Shown here one piece after another: positions 8,830 through 17,768 of a stretch of 49,636 nt of DNA. The DNA is from Rossellomorea aquimaris (GTDB taxonomy: Bacteria; Bacillota; Bacilli; Bacillales; Bacillaceae_B). The stretch lies in NCBI RefSeq assembly GCF_003315075.1, contig NZ_QNRJ01000013.1, positions 1 to 49,636 of the forward strand. Reading direction: 5' to 3'. Below the pieces are notes generated by a model. That model searched no databases and was not told the origin of the DNA. It saw only the letters and a list, made by a program, of their open reading frames with translations. Every line of letters starts with the position of its first letter. The first letter of the stretch is position 1. A program made the position numbers and the translations under genes.

Positions 8830-9436
8830 GGGGGTCATATAAAGAGTAAAAATTGCAGCTTAGGTCCAGTAGGTTTTCCCAATCAGATACCGGATGTTGC
8901 CATACCGGCGGTTTCCCATTAAACCCGACTTAGCTGCGTCACCACAAGCTAGACTGGATTACCACTTAGTCCGCACTATAATCCTCTTTATATGTCCGAA
9001 TATGAACAGTCTAGGAGTTTTCCTCAACAGTCCTTAACGCAATCCTTAGCCTCTTTTGCAAAGAGGATTTCATATGGGCGAAAAAGCACATATCAATGGC
9101 CAACTGATGTGTACCTTGTAACCATAATCCCCTCACTCTTCACTCAAGGCAGGCTACGCTGCTAGTGAATCATCACATCGCAGGTTCATACTTTGTTCTT
9201 ATTGCATATGCTTAATGCCAGCATAAGAAACAAAGCCTCCGCGGCTCGCGGGTCAACGCCCACATGCCATTGTGGATCGCCCTCAAGCCTTACTCCCAGA
9301 TATGACCCAAGGCTGGGCGCCTCAAGCCAATTCCAGGAACTTCATCGATGTGCCCTTTAGTGGATTTTTAGGCCCACCTTCAGGATTGGTGGACTGACTA
9401 GAATACTGCACCACCCCAAAATTTATTCTACTCACA
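8830..9436 (-). ncRNA. ole: OLE RNA (ornate, large, extremophilic RNA)
   Basis: The 703-base gap between ispA and oapA has no credible coding frame but many short helices on the minus strand, for example CCACC...GGTGG at 9374-9378/9388-9392 and GC-rich blocks such as GACCCGCGAGCCGCGG. OLE RNA is known as a roughly 600-nt RNA lying between ispA and the OapA gene upstream of dxs, exactly this layout. It forms a membrane ribonucleoprotein with OapA and others and affects tolerance of cold, short alcohols and magnesium. Ends are approximate; it is probably cut from the operon transcript. Confidence 0.9.
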
Positions 9437-9478
9437 TTATAACATATGTTAAATAATATGCTCAAACATAGAATGGTT

Positions 9479-10369
9479 TTAATGATTCCGGGCAACGATC
9501 AATTGGGCAATTTCGGTAAGAAGTCGGGTATCAATAGGCATTTGTTTCAGTGATGCTAACGCTTCGTTCAAGTGGAAGTGAAGCTTTTCCTTAGCTCCTG
9601 CCATCGTCAGGAGGCTTGGATAGGTACTCTTAAGTTTTGATTCGTCGCTCCCTACAGGCTTTCCAATCATTTCTTCCGATCCTTCAATATCCAGGATGTC
9701 ATCCTGGATTTGAAAGGAGAGTCCAATATGATAAGCAAATCTTTCAAGTAATTCCAGCTCTTCCTCCGACGCCTCAGAAACAATCCCGCCTGCCAGCACA
9801 CTAAATATCAATAACTTACCTGTTTTATGCTCATGGATGCCTTCAAGTTCTTTCACTGATAGCTGCTTATTTTCCCCTTCGATATCCGCAACTTGTCCGC
9901 CAACCATGCCTTGAGGTCCTGCGCACTTCGCTAAAAGACCGATGAGGCTTATCTTCATGTCACTTGTAAGGTCATTGTCCTCTGCAATCAGTTGAAAACT
10001 ATAGGTCAGTAAACCGTCACCGGCCAAAATCGCCATCGCTTCCCCAAACATTTTATGATTGGTCGGCTTCCCTCTTCTCAAATCGTCATCATCCATGGCA
10101 GGAAGGTCGTCATGAATCAAGGAATAGGTATGAATCATTTCGAGGGCAGACGCAGTGTTTAACCCGAGTAAAGGGTCCTTGTTAAAGGCTTTAATCGTTG
10201 CTAAAAGGAGGATGGGACGAATCCTCTTTCCTCCTGCTTGCAATGAATAGATCATAGCTCCCTTCAAGTTCGGGGGCATAGCAAGGCTTTCTATTGTCTC
10301 GACCATATGATTGGTAATCAATTCTCCATGCTGTTGTTGAAATTCTTTCAGATCAACGTGAGGATTCAC
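9479..10369 (-). CDS. ispA: Farnesyl diphosphate synthase (polyprenyl synthetase)
   Basis: Head-to-tail condensation of IPP with DMAPP/GPP to make farnesyl diphosphate. The first Asp-rich motif is DDLPAMDDDDLRRG, the second is DDILDIEG, with GGKRIRP for IPP binding upstream. 296 aa, typical. The GTG start at 10369 has GAGGGGG 8 bases upstream, inside the end of xseB. In the operon xseA-xseB-ispA-OLE-oapA-dxs. Confidence 0.96.
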   Translation of the reverse strand: MNPHVDLKEFQQQHGELITNHMVETIESLAMPPNLKGAMIYSLQAGGKRIRPILLLATIKAFNKDPLLGLNTASALEMIHTYSLIHDDLPAMDDDDLRRGKPTNHKMFGEAMAILAGDGLLTYSFQLIAEDNDLTSDMKISLIGLLAKCAGPQGMVGGQVADIEGENKQLSVKELEGIHEHKTGKLLIFSVLAGGIVSEASEEELELLERFAYHIGLSFQIQDDILDIEGSEEMIGKPVGSDESKLKSTYPSLLTMAGAKEKLHFHLNEALASLKQMPIDTRLLTEIAQLIVARNH

Positions 10370-10372
10370 CCT

Positions 10373-10606
10373 TTATTCCCCCTCATCCAGGTCGAAGGCT
10401 TTTTCCCCTTCATCTGTCATCATCTTTGTTAATTGGTTTTCTGCTTTTTGCAACGTATCATGACAGTATTTCGAAAGATCCATTCCTTTTTGATAGAACT
10501 CTAACGCTTTCTCCAATGGAACTTCTCCCTCTTCCAGTTTCTCCACAATCTCTTCCAATTGTTCCATAGCTGTTTCAAATGATAGTTCTTCTTTAGACTT
10601 CGCCAT
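10373..10606 (-). CDS. xseB: Exodeoxyribonuclease VII small subunit
   Basis: Small helical subunit of ExoVII, which degrades single-stranded DNA. The family pattern SFETAMEQLEEIVEKLEEGEVPLEKAL is followed by a second helix FYQKGMDLSKYCHDTLQKAE. The ATG at 10606 (MAKSKEELSF, 77 aa) has GAGGAG 10 bases upstream and overlaps the end of xseA by 14 bases, giving translational coupling. A longer reading frame upstream is within xseA and is rejected. Confidence 0.95.
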   Translation of the reverse strand: MAKSKEELSFETAMEQLEEIVEKLEEGEVPLEKALEFYQKGMDLSKYCHDTLQKAENQLTKMMTDEGEKAFDLDEGE

Positions 10607-11960
10607 TATTTTCACGCTCCTCAACGGATTCAACTTCGCAATGTATTTTACCATCCCTGACATTTATCTCCAGATGGTCACCAGCTTTGACCTGCTTGGA
10701 TGATTTGATCAATGTACCTTCCTCCTGATAAACCAGGCTGTATCCCCTGTCCATGACCTTTAAAGGACTCAGGGCATGCAAGGTAGACAGGGAAGAACCG
10801 AAACGATTATTCTTTTCTTTCAGCACCTGTTTAAATTGCTTTTCTACCCGCGTCTTCATAAATAAGACTCTCTCGTGTTGAATGGTGATGAGTTGTGAAG
10901 GATGTACACGTTGAAGTCGTGAGTGAAGACGGGTTAATTGATCGTGATTTTGCCTCACATGAAGGCTTATATTTTTTTGCAGCTGGTCGGTCAGCCGGTC
11001 GACGGTTTCAATTTTCTGTTGATATAGATTACGCGGGTTTCTTAAAGCGTAGGATTTCATTAAACTATTTAAGCGGCTGCGCTCACTTTGAAGCTTTGCC
11101 TTGAACGATTTGATCAGTCGTAATTTACGATTCATGATTCTTTCCAGCAAATCATCCACATGTGGAACCGCTAATTCCCCCGCTGCTGTTGGTGTAGGTG
11201 CTCTTAAGTCGGCTACAAAGTCGGCAATCGTAAAGTCTGTCTCATGTCCGACAGCAGAAATGACGGGAACTTTTGACTCAACGATGGCTTTGGCCACGAT
11301 CTCTTCGTTAAACGCCCACAACTCTTCAATCGAACCACCGCCACGGCCGATAATCAATACATCTATATCCCCCAGATCATTTACCTTTTTCATTGCCCCG
11401 GCAATCGATCCTGCGGCTTGTTCCCCTTGAACCAAGGCAGGGAAAATAAGGATTTCTCCAATTGGATATCTTCTTTTGATGGTTGTAATGATATCTCTGA
11501 TTGCAGCACCTGTTGGAGATGTCACAACGGCGATTCGTTTCGGAAACTTAGGAACCACACGCTTCCGGCCTTGATCGAAATAGCCTGCTTTCTCAAGCTT
11601 CTCTTTCAACTGCTCATAAGCCAAATACAGCTCACCGATTCCATCAGGCTGCATTTCTTTTACATAGATCTGATATTGCCCACCTGATTCATAAACAGAG
11701 ACGTCTCCCCGAATCAACACATTCATTCCATTTTCAGGTCTGAATTTCATGGATTGATTATTACTTGAAAACATGACAGACAAGATACGGGCTTTTTCGT
11801 CTTTCAAGGTAAAGTACATATGGCCGCTTGAATGTCTTTTGAAATTAGAAATTTCCCCCCGTACGAATAGATTGGACAGGTGGGGATCTCTATCGAATTT
11901 ACGCTTTATGTATTTTGTCAGAGCTTGTACCGTTAAATAACGTGATTGATCGAGTTCCAT
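10593..11960 (-). CDS. xseA: Exodeoxyribonuclease VII large subunit
   Basis: Catalytic subunit of ExoVII. An N-terminal OB-fold (about 1-100, LFVRGEISNFKRHSSGHMYF) precedes the nuclease domain with VTSPTGAAIRDI, GRGGGSIEELWAFNEE and AVGHETDFTIADFVADLRAPTP. A long coiled-coil and the C-terminal motif MDRGYSLV follow. The ATG at 11960 has AAGGAG 10 bases upstream; a TTG two codons earlier is also possible. 455 aa. Confidence 0.95.
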   Translation of the reverse strand: MELDQSRYLTVQALTKYIKRKFDRDPHLSNLFVRGEISNFKRHSSGHMYFTLKDEKARILSVMFSSNNQSMKFRPENGMNVLIRGDVSVYESGGQYQIYVKEMQPDGIGELYLAYEQLKEKLEKAGYFDQGRKRVVPKFPKRIAVVTSPTGAAIRDIITTIKRRYPIGEILIFPALVQGEQAAGSIAGAMKKVNDLGDIDVLIIGRGGGSIEELWAFNEEIVAKAIVESKVPVISAVGHETDFTIADFVADLRAPTPTAAGELAVPHVDDLLERIMNRKLRLIKSFKAKLQSERSRLNSLMKSYALRNPRNLYQQKIETVDRLTDQLQKNISLHVRQNHDQLTRLHSRLQRVHPSQLITIQHERVLFMKTRVEKQFKQVLKEKNNRFGSSLSTLHALSPLKVMDRGYSLVYQEEGTLIKSSKQVKAGDHLEINVRDGKIHCEVESVEERENNGEV

Positions 11961-12015
11961 GCTCAAGTGACTCCTTTGTTTCCTGCAATTTGTGAAGGCT
12001 TTTGTATGTAGGAAT

Positions 12016-12055
12016 ACGGAAAGGGACCAGCGATGAGCTGTCCCTTTCCGTTTTA
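12016..12055. terminator. Strong hairpin between folD and xseA
   Basis: ACGGAAAGGGAC and GTCCCTTTCCGT form a perfect 12-bp stem. The T-rich side (TTTTATG) follows on the plus strand, whereas the genes run on the minus strand, where only ATTCC follows. It may act as an mRNA stabiliser or weak terminator rather than a classical terminator. Confidence 0.5.
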
Positions 12056-12078
12056 TGTTACCTATAGTGTACTATTTT

Positions 12079-12945
12079 TCAACCGTTTTGGCGATTGGCA
12101 AGAGCCCATTCGGCAGATTTCACTGTATTATACAGTAGCATCGTAATCGTCATAGGGCCGACACCACCAGGAACAGGTGTGATTTTTCCGGCTTTTTCCT
12201 TCACTTCTGAAAAATTCACATCCCCACAAAGTGCACCGTTTTCATCACGATTCATTCCGACGTCGATGACTACGGCTCCCGGTTTAATATCCTCTGCGCC
12301 GATTAGATTGGCTTTCCCTACCGCAGATACGATAATATCTGCCTGCTTTGTATAGAAAGACATATTCTTCGTTTTCGAATGGCAATACGTAACCGTCGCA
12401 TTACGATTGAGGAATAAGTGACCTGCCGGTTTGCCGACAATGTTACTTCTTCCTAAAATCACGACGTGTTTACCTTCTACTGAAATGTTTTCATATTCAA
12501 GCATCTTCATGATTCCAAGTGGCGTACAAGAATAGAAGGTATCTTGATTGGTCACCATTTTCCCAATGGAAACGGGATGAAATCCGTCCACATCTTTTGA
12601 TGGGGAAATCGTTTCAATCACGGTTATTGGATTAATATGCTCAGGGAGAGGCAGTTGAACAAGAATGCCATGAATATGGCTCTGTTCATTTAACTCTTCA
12701 ATTTTATTCAGCAGTTCATCTTGAGTTAAACTGGATTCATATTGATAAAGCTCTGAATGAATGCCCAGATTACTGCACGCTTTTCTCTTCATTTTGACAT
12801 ATGAATGAGAAGCATGGTTATCTCCTACCAGGATGACAGCCAAGCCTGGAATGACATCCTTTTCCTTAAGCTCCTCGATCTGACTGTTTAATCGTTCACG
12901 ATAATGACCTGCAATGAGTTTGCCATCAATTATAGAAGCTGACAT
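12079..12945 (-). CDS. folD: Methylenetetrahydrofolate dehydrogenase/cyclohydrolase
   Basis: Bifunctional enzyme interconverting 5,10-methylene-THF and 10-formyl-THF with NADP. Family motifs are HSYVKMKRKACSNLGI (with catalytic Tyr and Lys), ILVQLPLPEHI, PSKDVDGFHP, and the Rossmann segment VILGRSNIVGKPAGHLFL. It closes with TPVPGGVGPMTITMLLYNTV. 288 aa, normal. Lies between nusB and xseA in the usual Bacillus order. Confidence 0.97.
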   Translation of the reverse strand: MSASIIDGKLIAGHYRERLNSQIEELKEKDVIPGLAVILVGDNHASHSYVKMKRKACSNLGIHSELYQYESSLTQDELLNKIEELNEQSHIHGILVQLPLPEHINPITVIETISPSKDVDGFHPVSIGKMVTNQDTFYSCTPLGIMKMLEYENISVEGKHVVILGRSNIVGKPAGHLFLNRNATVTYCHSKTKNMSFYTKQADIIVSAVGKANLIGAEDIKPGAVVIDVGMNRDENGALCGDVNFSEVKEKAGKITPVPGGVGPMTITMLLYNTVKSAEWALANRQNG

Positions 12946-12966
12946 TCCACTCGACCCCTAACATTG

Positions 12967-13353
12967 TTAAGATTGACTTACCTTTGAAAGAACACCATTG
13001 ATAAACTTGCTTGATTGATCATCTCCAAAGATCTTTGCAATTTCAACTGCTTCGTTAATGACTACATTATTAGGGACGTCTTCTACAAACAGCAGTTCAT
13101 ACACCCCTAAACGCAAGATGTTACGATCTACCTTTGCCAGGCGGTCAAAGGACCATTTCTCCAGGTTTTCACGAATGTGTCCATCGATACGTTCCTGATT
13201 CTCGATGAACCCGAGAACAAGCTGTTGAAGATAGGCATCCATCTCTTGATCTTCCTCCAGCACATTGGTTAACGCAACATCCGGCTCAATCCCACTCATA
13301 TCTATTTGAAATAACGCTTGTAAGGCCTTTTCACGAGCAACTCTTCTCTTCAT
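12967..13353 (-). CDS. nusB: Transcription antitermination factor NusB
   Basis: RNA-binding partner of NusE in rRNA antitermination. All-helical, starting RRVAREKALQALFQIDMS and containing the C-terminal signature VVINEAVEIAKIFGDDQSSKFINGVL. 128 aa, usual length. It is 21 bases upstream of folD; upstream lies a repeat array rather than yqhY directly. Confidence 0.96.
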   Translation of the reverse strand: MKRRVAREKALQALFQIDMSGIEPDVALTNVLEEDQEMDAYLQQLVLGFIENQERIDGHIRENLEKWSFDRLAKVDRNILRLGVYELLFVEDVPNNVVINEAVEIAKIFGDDQSSKFINGVLSKVSQS

Positions 13354-13456
13354 CTTATATTTACTCCTTTTACTCCATCAATTTTCATACCTTTGATAAT
13401 AGCACAAACTAAGGGTAATACGCACGTCTATGTAAAAAAATCAATATTCTGACAAG

Positions 13457-13575
13457 AAAAGCGGAGGCGGGTTGGTCAGGCCCGACAAGCATTTCTGGGA
13501 AATCCCTGAAGGCGTTCTTTGCCTTTGGGGATTTTTCAGAAATGACCTCGAGGGACTACCCGCCGGAGCTGGACA
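13457..13575 (+). repeat. Hairpin repeat B1 (full copy)
   Basis: Outer stem GGCGGGT/ACCCGCC. The inner stem ATTTCTGGGAAATCCC pairs with GGGGATTTTTCAGAAAT, with two G-T wobbles. The inner sequence is unlike that of other copies, while ACAAGCAT, GACCTCGAGG and GGAGCTGGACA are conserved. Confidence 0.85.
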
Positions 13576-13580
13576 ACAAG

Positions 13581-13698
13581 AAAAGCGGAGCCGACTGGGT
13601 TGGCACGACAAGCACATTGGAGAAATTACAAAAGGCGCTTTTTGCCTTATGTAATTTCTCCAATGTGACCTCGAGGGACAAGGAGGCGGAGCTGGACA
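13581..13698 (+). repeat. Hairpin repeat B2 (full copy, perfect inner stem)
   Basis: The inner arms CACATTGGAGAAATTACA and TGTAATTTCTCCAATGTG are perfect complements over 18 bp. The outer arms pair poorly in this copy. The central AAAGGCG...GCCTT hairpin and the end motifs are retained. Confidence 0.85.
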
Positions 13699-13703
13699 AG
13701 TAG

Positions 13704-13823
13704 AAAAGCGGAGGGGCTTTGAAAGAGGCAACAAGCATATGGCGAACCAGCCAGAAAGGCGCTTTTTGCCTTTTTGGCTGGTTTGACTTATGACCTCGAG
13801 CCTCTAAGCCCCGGAGCTGGACC
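13704..13823 (+). repeat. Hairpin repeat B3 (full copy)
   Basis: Outer stem GGGGCTT/AAGCCCC plus GAGGC/GCCTC; inner AACCAGCC/GGCTGGTT, then CATA/TATG. The left inner flank (TGGCG) no longer pairs fully, so this copy is slightly degenerate. Confidence 0.85.
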
Positions 13824-13828
13824 AGTAG

Positions 13829-13850
13829 AAAAGCGGAGGCTGGAGTGCGG
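13829..13850 (+). repeat. Hairpin repeat B4 (truncated left end)
   Basis: aaaagcggaggctggagtgcgg matches only the start of the element, directly after full copy B3. Together B1-B4 fill most of the 614-base gap between nusB and yqhY. Confidence 0.65.
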
Positions 13851-13930
13851 CCACCTCATTAGAAGAATCCGGCCAATTCACGCAATAATCCAGCCACTTT
13901 ACAAAAAACACCAATTATGACACAAACCCA

Positions 13931-13960
13931 CAAAAAAAGAACGGCCCCCTAAAGGACCGT
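13931..13960 (-). terminator. yqhY (acc operon) terminator
   Basis: On the minus strand ACGGTCC...GGCCGT is followed by TCTTTTTTT. It lies just past the yqhY stop. Confidence 0.8.
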
Positions 13961-13967
13961 CCCTCTC

Positions 13968-14378
13968 TTACATTTCGTCTTCAATTTCAGCTTCAAATTT
14001 CTGATTCTCAAATTGAATGCCTACGATATGAACATTTACTTCATCTGCTTCTAATGCAGTCATGTTAAGCAGGGCTTGACGAATGTTATCCTGGATCTTT
14101 TGAGCCACTGTCGGGATGGCTACACCGAATTTCATGATGCAGTATACATCCACGATGATTCCTTCCTCTGCAAGCTCCACTTTGACACCTTTACCGTGGT
14201 TTTTCTTTCCGAGACGCTCGACCACACCTGTTGCGAAGTTACCACGCATTTGTGATACGCCTTCTACTTCTGAAGCAGCGATTCCTGCAATCACTTCAAT
14301 CACTTCAGGTGCGATTTCAATCTTCCCAAGGCCGTCTTTACCGTGAGACATTTGTAAAAGGTTTTGATTTTCCGCCAT
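13968..14378 (-). CDS. yqhY: Asp23/Gls24 family protein YqhY
   Basis: Asp23-family envelope-stress type protein (GKIEIAPEVIEVIAGIAASEVEGV at the start, split by the conserved IA-E pattern). In B. subtilis YqhY lies in the acc operon and affects acetyl-CoA carboxylase control. Here too it follows accB-accC, 24 bases after accC. 136 aa with acidic ends; no membrane segment. The start ATG has AGGAGG 8-9 bases upstream. Confidence 0.92.
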   Translation of the reverse strand: MAENQNLLQMSHGKDGLGKIEIAPEVIEVIAGIAASEVEGVSQMRGNFATGVVERLGKKNHGKGVKVELAEEGIIVDVYCIMKFGVAIPTVAQKIQDNIRQALLNMTALEADEVNVHIVGIQFENQKFEAEIEDEM

Positions 14379-14402
14379 TTTAAGGCACCTCCTGAATTCA
14401 CA

Positions 14403-15755
14403 CTAGGATTTCATTACTTCGTACTTCTCTAAGAATTTCGTATTAAATTCCCCACCAACAAAGGTTTCATGATCTAATAGTTTCAAATGGAACGGGATCG
14501 TTGTGTGTACTCCCTCAACCACAAATTCACTCAAGGCACGTTTCATTCTCGAGATCGCTTCTTCACGAGTCGCTCCATAGGTGATGACTTTGGCAATCAT
14601 ACTATCGTAGTATGGAGGGATCATATAACCAGGATATGCGGCTGAATCGATTCTTACGCCTATGCCGCCTGGTGGAAGATACATTTCAATGCGCCCCGCT
14701 GAAGGCATGAAATTCTTCTCAGGATTCTCTGCATTGATACGACATTCAATGGCCCAACCAGTGAACGTTACTTCTTCCTGTGTAAGAGAAAGTTTTTCTC
14801 CTGACGCTACGAGAATTTGTTCTTTAATCAAATCGACTCCTGTTACCTGTTCTGTTACAGGGTGCTCTACCTGAATACGGGTATTCATTTCCATAAAGTA
14901 GAATGATTGATTTACGTAGTCATATATAAATTCTACCGTGCCGGCACCAGTATAATCAACCGCTTGGGCTGCTTTTACTGCTGCTTCCCCCATTTTAACA
15001 CGAATTTCTTCTGTTAAAGCGGGTGATGGCGTTTCCTCGATCAGTTTTTGAAGACGGCGCTGAATCGTACAGTCACGTTCCCCAAGATGGATCACGTTCC
15101 CGAAATTATCAGCCAGCACCTGGATTTCCACATGCCTGAAGTCTTCAATGTATTTTTCAATGTAAACACCAGGGTTACCGAATGCAGTCATGGCTTCTTG
15201 CTGAGTGATCGTTACCCCTTTAACAAGCTCTTCCTCACTTTTCGCAACACGGATCCCTTTTCCTCCACCACCGGCTGTGGCTTTGATAATGACAGGATAC
15301 CCCATGGATTCTGCAAGCTGTACAGCATCTTCTGCGTCCTTCACGATACCTTTTGAGCCTGGCACGATGGGAACGCCTGCTTCTCTCATGGTTTCACGAG
15401 CCACATCTTTCGTACCCATCTTCGAGATCGCTTCTGGTGAAGGACCAATGAAGATGATGTTACAATCGCGGCACAGGTCTGCAAAATCAGAGTTCTCGGC
15501 TAAAAATCCGTAACCCGGGTGAATGGCATCACAGTCTGTCAATTTTGCCACGCTAATGATGTTTGTGAAATTCAGGTAGCTGTCTTTCGATGCAGTCGGT
15601 CCGATGCAATAAGCTTCATCCGCTAATTGAACATGGAGTGCTTCTTTATCTGCTTCAGAATATACGGCTACACTTTCGATGCCTAAATCTCGGCATGCAC
15701 GGATAATACGTACCGCAATTTCTCCTCGATTGGCGATTAATACTTTTTTTATCAT
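14403..15755 (-). CDS. accC: Acetyl-CoA carboxylase, biotin carboxylase subunit
   Basis: ATP-grasp enzyme that carboxylates biotin on AccB. Motifs: [20 protein letters not shown] at the N terminus, the Gly-rich loop [32 protein letters not shown], and [16 protein letters not shown]. 450 aa, typical. The ATG has AAGGAG 11 bases upstream, right after accB. Confidence 0.97.
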   Translation of the reverse strand: MIKKVLIANRGEIAVRIIRACRDLGIESVAVYSEADKEALHVQLADEAYCIGPTASKDSYLNFTNIISVAKLTDCDAIHPGYGFLAENSDFADLCRDCNIIFIGPSPEAISKMGTKDVARETMREAGVPIVPGSKGIVKDAEDAVQLAESMGYPVIIKATAGGGGKGIRVAKSEEELVKGVTITQQEAMTAFGNPGVYIEKYIEDFRHVEIQVLADNFGNVIHLGERDCTIQRRLQKLIEETPSPALTEEIRVKMGEAAVKAAQAVDYTGAGTVEFIYDYVNQSFYFMEMNTRIQVEHPVTEQVTGVDLIKEQILVASGEKLSLTQEEVTFTGWAIECRINAENPEKNFMPSAGRIEMYLPPGGIGVRIDSAAYPGYMIPPYYDSMIAKVITYGATREEAISRMKRALSEFVVEGVHTTIPFHLKLLDHETFVGGEFNTKFLEKYEVMKS

Positions 15756-15770
15756 ATCTATTTTCGCTCC

Positions 15771-16277
15771 TTATTCAGGTTTGACCAAGAATAACGGCTG
15801 TCCATATTCAACCAATTGACCGTCTTTTACTAAGATTTCAGTAATTTCACCTTTTACTTCCGCTTCGATCTCATTAAATAATTTCATCGCTTCTACGATG
15901 CATACGACAGAGCTTTCATCGACTTTATCTCCAACTTTTACGTATGGACCTGATTCCGGGGAAGAAGATTGATAGAACGTCCCTACCATAGGAGACGTGA
16001 TTTTATGTAAGTTTGAATCTTCTGCTTTTGGAGCTGCTTTTTCTTCTGTATTTACGGAAGGAGCTGCTTCCTGTACAGGCGCTGGAGCCTGTTGTACTGC
16101 TTGAGCTGCAGGTTTTACTTCCTCTACTGCCTGAACGACTTGTGGTTGCCCGGAAACTGATACACCATTATTCTTTTTAAGTTTAATTTTCGAACCATCA
16201 TGCTCGTATGTAAACTCATCAACACTAGAATGATCTACGAGTTTGATTATTTCACGAATTTCTTGAATTTTTAACAC
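15771..16277 (-). CDS. accB: Biotin carboxyl carrier protein of acetyl-CoA carboxylase
   Basis: Carries biotin between the two carboxylase half-reactions. An N-terminal interaction domain (about 1-40), a Pro/Ala/Gln-rich linker (about 50-85), and a biotinyl domain whose target Lys is in [16 protein letters not shown]. The GTG at 16277 ([14 protein letters not shown]) has AGAGGGG 8 bases upstream and matches the family start; another GTG three codons earlier is less likely. 168 aa. First gene of accB-accC-yqhY. Confidence 0.96.
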   Translation of the reverse strand: MLKIQEIREIIKLVDHSSVDEFTYEHDGSKIKLKKNNGVSVSGQPQVVQAVEEVKPAAQAVQQAPAPVQEAAPSVNTEEKAAPKAEDSNLHKITSPMVGTFYQSSSPESGPYVKVGDKVDESSVVCIVEAMKLFNEIEAEVKGEITEILVKDGQLVEYGQPLFLVKPE

Positions 16278-16504
16278 GGTTGACACCCCTCTTATAGTTT
16301 AAAAAATTATGACTAGCTACTAATATCATACGATAATACCTCGTATAAATTCAATATGCGATTCCTACCATTCTGTAAAGCGCATACAACCCTATTCTCT
16401 ATTCTAGACCTTTTTTGGAAAAAAATAAAATAATAGAAGAATTTTTTTGATTTCTGAGGAAGTTTAGGTGTGATGCAGATCAATGCATTACCTTTTTTCA
16501 AACA

Positions 16505-16541
16505 AAAAATGGCCGCCTGAAGGTTCCCCTTCGGCGGCACT
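16505..16541 (-). terminator. spoIIIA operon terminator
   Basis: On the minus strand GCCGCCGAAGG/CCTTCAGGCGGC with a GGAA loop is followed by CATTTTTTG, directly after spoIIIAH. The remaining 230 bases up to accB are AT-rich and must hold the acc promoter, which could not be placed reliably. Confidence 0.85.
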
Positions 16542-16551
16542 GGTGTACACG

Positions 16552-17100
16552 TTAATTTGTTGGCTGGAATTCTACTGCTACCGGTTTCATCTGCCCGACT
16601 TCACTCATCACGAGGCGGATGATTTCATTCGCATCGGCGGTTGAGTGCTCTTTGTCGGATTTCACTGTAATGCGGATATTTTCACCGTTAGCTCTGACTA
16701 ACGCATCTTCATAACCCATTGTTTTAATCATGGTTTCCAATACTGATTCTGTCATGGCCAACTCTCTTAAGTTCTCCATTTCTTCATAAGCAGCGCTTTT
16801 TTCCTCTGCTGATACATCAGCGTTCGCCACTTTCGCTTCCAGTTCTTCGCGAAGCTGTTCGCGTTGATCCAATACTTCAATTCTTAAAGCTTCGAACATT
16901 TCATTTCCAGCTGCGTCTGTCACGACTTCCATGTCAGACATGGTTTCCTTCCCATCTTCTTTCGCTTGCTCTTTTCCGTCCTTTTCTTCATATGCCATAT
17001 CTGTCACTTGCTGTGTAGGAGAAGTAATGTAATACACTGAAAGCACGATCACAAGACTTAACATCGTTAATAACCAAACCGTTTGTTTTTTAAGTAACAT
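16552..17100 (-). CDS. spoIIIAH: Stage III sporulation protein AH
   Basis: Mother-cell membrane protein with a YscJ/FliF-like periplasmic ring domain; it binds forespore SpoIIQ to form the feeding-tube channel. One N-terminal membrane helix (about 8-28, VWLLTMLSLVIVLSVYYI), a Lys/Glu/Asp-rich linker, a helical segment (70-120), then the ring-building motif domain ending VAVEFQPTN. 182 aa, shorter than B. subtilis (218). Last gene of the operon. Confidence 0.93.
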   Translation of the reverse strand: MLLKKQTVWLLTMLSLVIVLSVYYITSPTQQVTDMAYEEKDGKEQAKEDGKETMSDMEVVTDAAGNEMFEALRIEVLDQREQLREELEAKVANADVSAEEKSAAYEEMENLRELAMTESVLETMIKTMGYEDALVRANGENIRITVKSDKEHSTADANEIIRLVMSEVGQMKPVAVEFQPTN

Positions 17101-17114
17101 CTATCATTTCCCCC

Positions 17115-17768
17115 TTATTTTTTGGGCAGAACCGATACCCTGTGACTTGGTACGTCTAATCCGCGGGTAACAGCTTCTATGATCCATTTTTTGATTTGTA
17201 TATTATCGGCCCCTTTTGCTACAACAAGGACACCGCTGACTTTAGGTTTTTTAGTTTCTTTCACGATGGGAACTTCTTTCTCTCCATCCCTGACGATGAC
17301 CATTTCTTCATCTCGCGATTTATCCTCTATCGATCGTTTTCCACCTTGTTTATCTTCTTCTGAGGTTGTTTGTGACTGTGTGGATTCATTCTTTTCATAT
17401 ACTTTTGACTCGGTTGCCTCTACATTGACCACAACATGCACTTCGCTGACCCCGACAATTTGATCAAGTGCTTCTTTCAATTGGTTTTCGTATTGATCTT
17501 CGTACCCTCTCATGGAGCCGTCCGATTCCTTATGGCCGGAGCCGAATGTCGCGACCTCTTCAGGTACTCCTTCGTCTACTGATTTCGAGACCTCCAAGCT
17601 GCTATCCCTGCTCCAAAGATCACTGATCAGCATAAAGGCGACACCTACTAACAGCACAATGAGAAAGTATTGAAACTTATTCCCTTTTTTATCCTTTGGC
17701 GGTGAATTGGAATTTTCTTTTGACAACCATTCCTTCAATGCGTTAAGCGGACTTTTATTAAAGTTCAT
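17115..17768 (-). CDS. spoIIIAG: Stage III sporulation protein AG
   Basis: Ring-forming component of the A-Q channel. One membrane helix (about 35-52, FLIVLLVGVAFMLISDL), an acidic linker, and a ring-building domain (LKEALDQIVGVSEVHVVVNVEA...VSGVLVVAKGADN, split by a charged insertion rich in Ser/Glu/Lys). The ATG at 17768 overlaps the spoIIIAF stop by 11 bases and has GGGG upstream; a TTG at 17792 is the longer option. 217 aa. Confidence 0.94.
   Translation of the reverse strand: MNFNKSPLNALKEWLSKENSNSPPKDKKGNKFQYFLIVLLVGVAFMLISDLWSRDSSLEVSKSVDEGVPEEVATFGSGHKESDGSMRGYEDQYENQLKEALDQIVGVSEVHVVVNVEATESKVYEKNESTQSQTTSEEDKQGGKRSIEDKSRDEEMVIVRDGEKEVPIVKETKKPKVSGVLVVAKGADNIQIKKWIIEAVTRGLDVPSHRVSVLPKK

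Noticed and set aside
8776..9478. Mobile group II intron or insertion sequence between ispA and oapA
   Set aside because: No reverse transcriptase, transposase or terminal repeats; the layout fits OLE RNA instead.
13441..13738. Minus-strand reading frames across array B
   Set aside because: They cover hairpin repeats, have no ribosome site or recognisable protein similarity, and are Pro/Ser-rich products of palindromic DNA.
16313..16540. 75-codon frame between accB and spoIIIAH
   Set aside because: It overlaps the spoIIIA terminator and an AT-rich promoter region, without ribosome site or recognisable domains.
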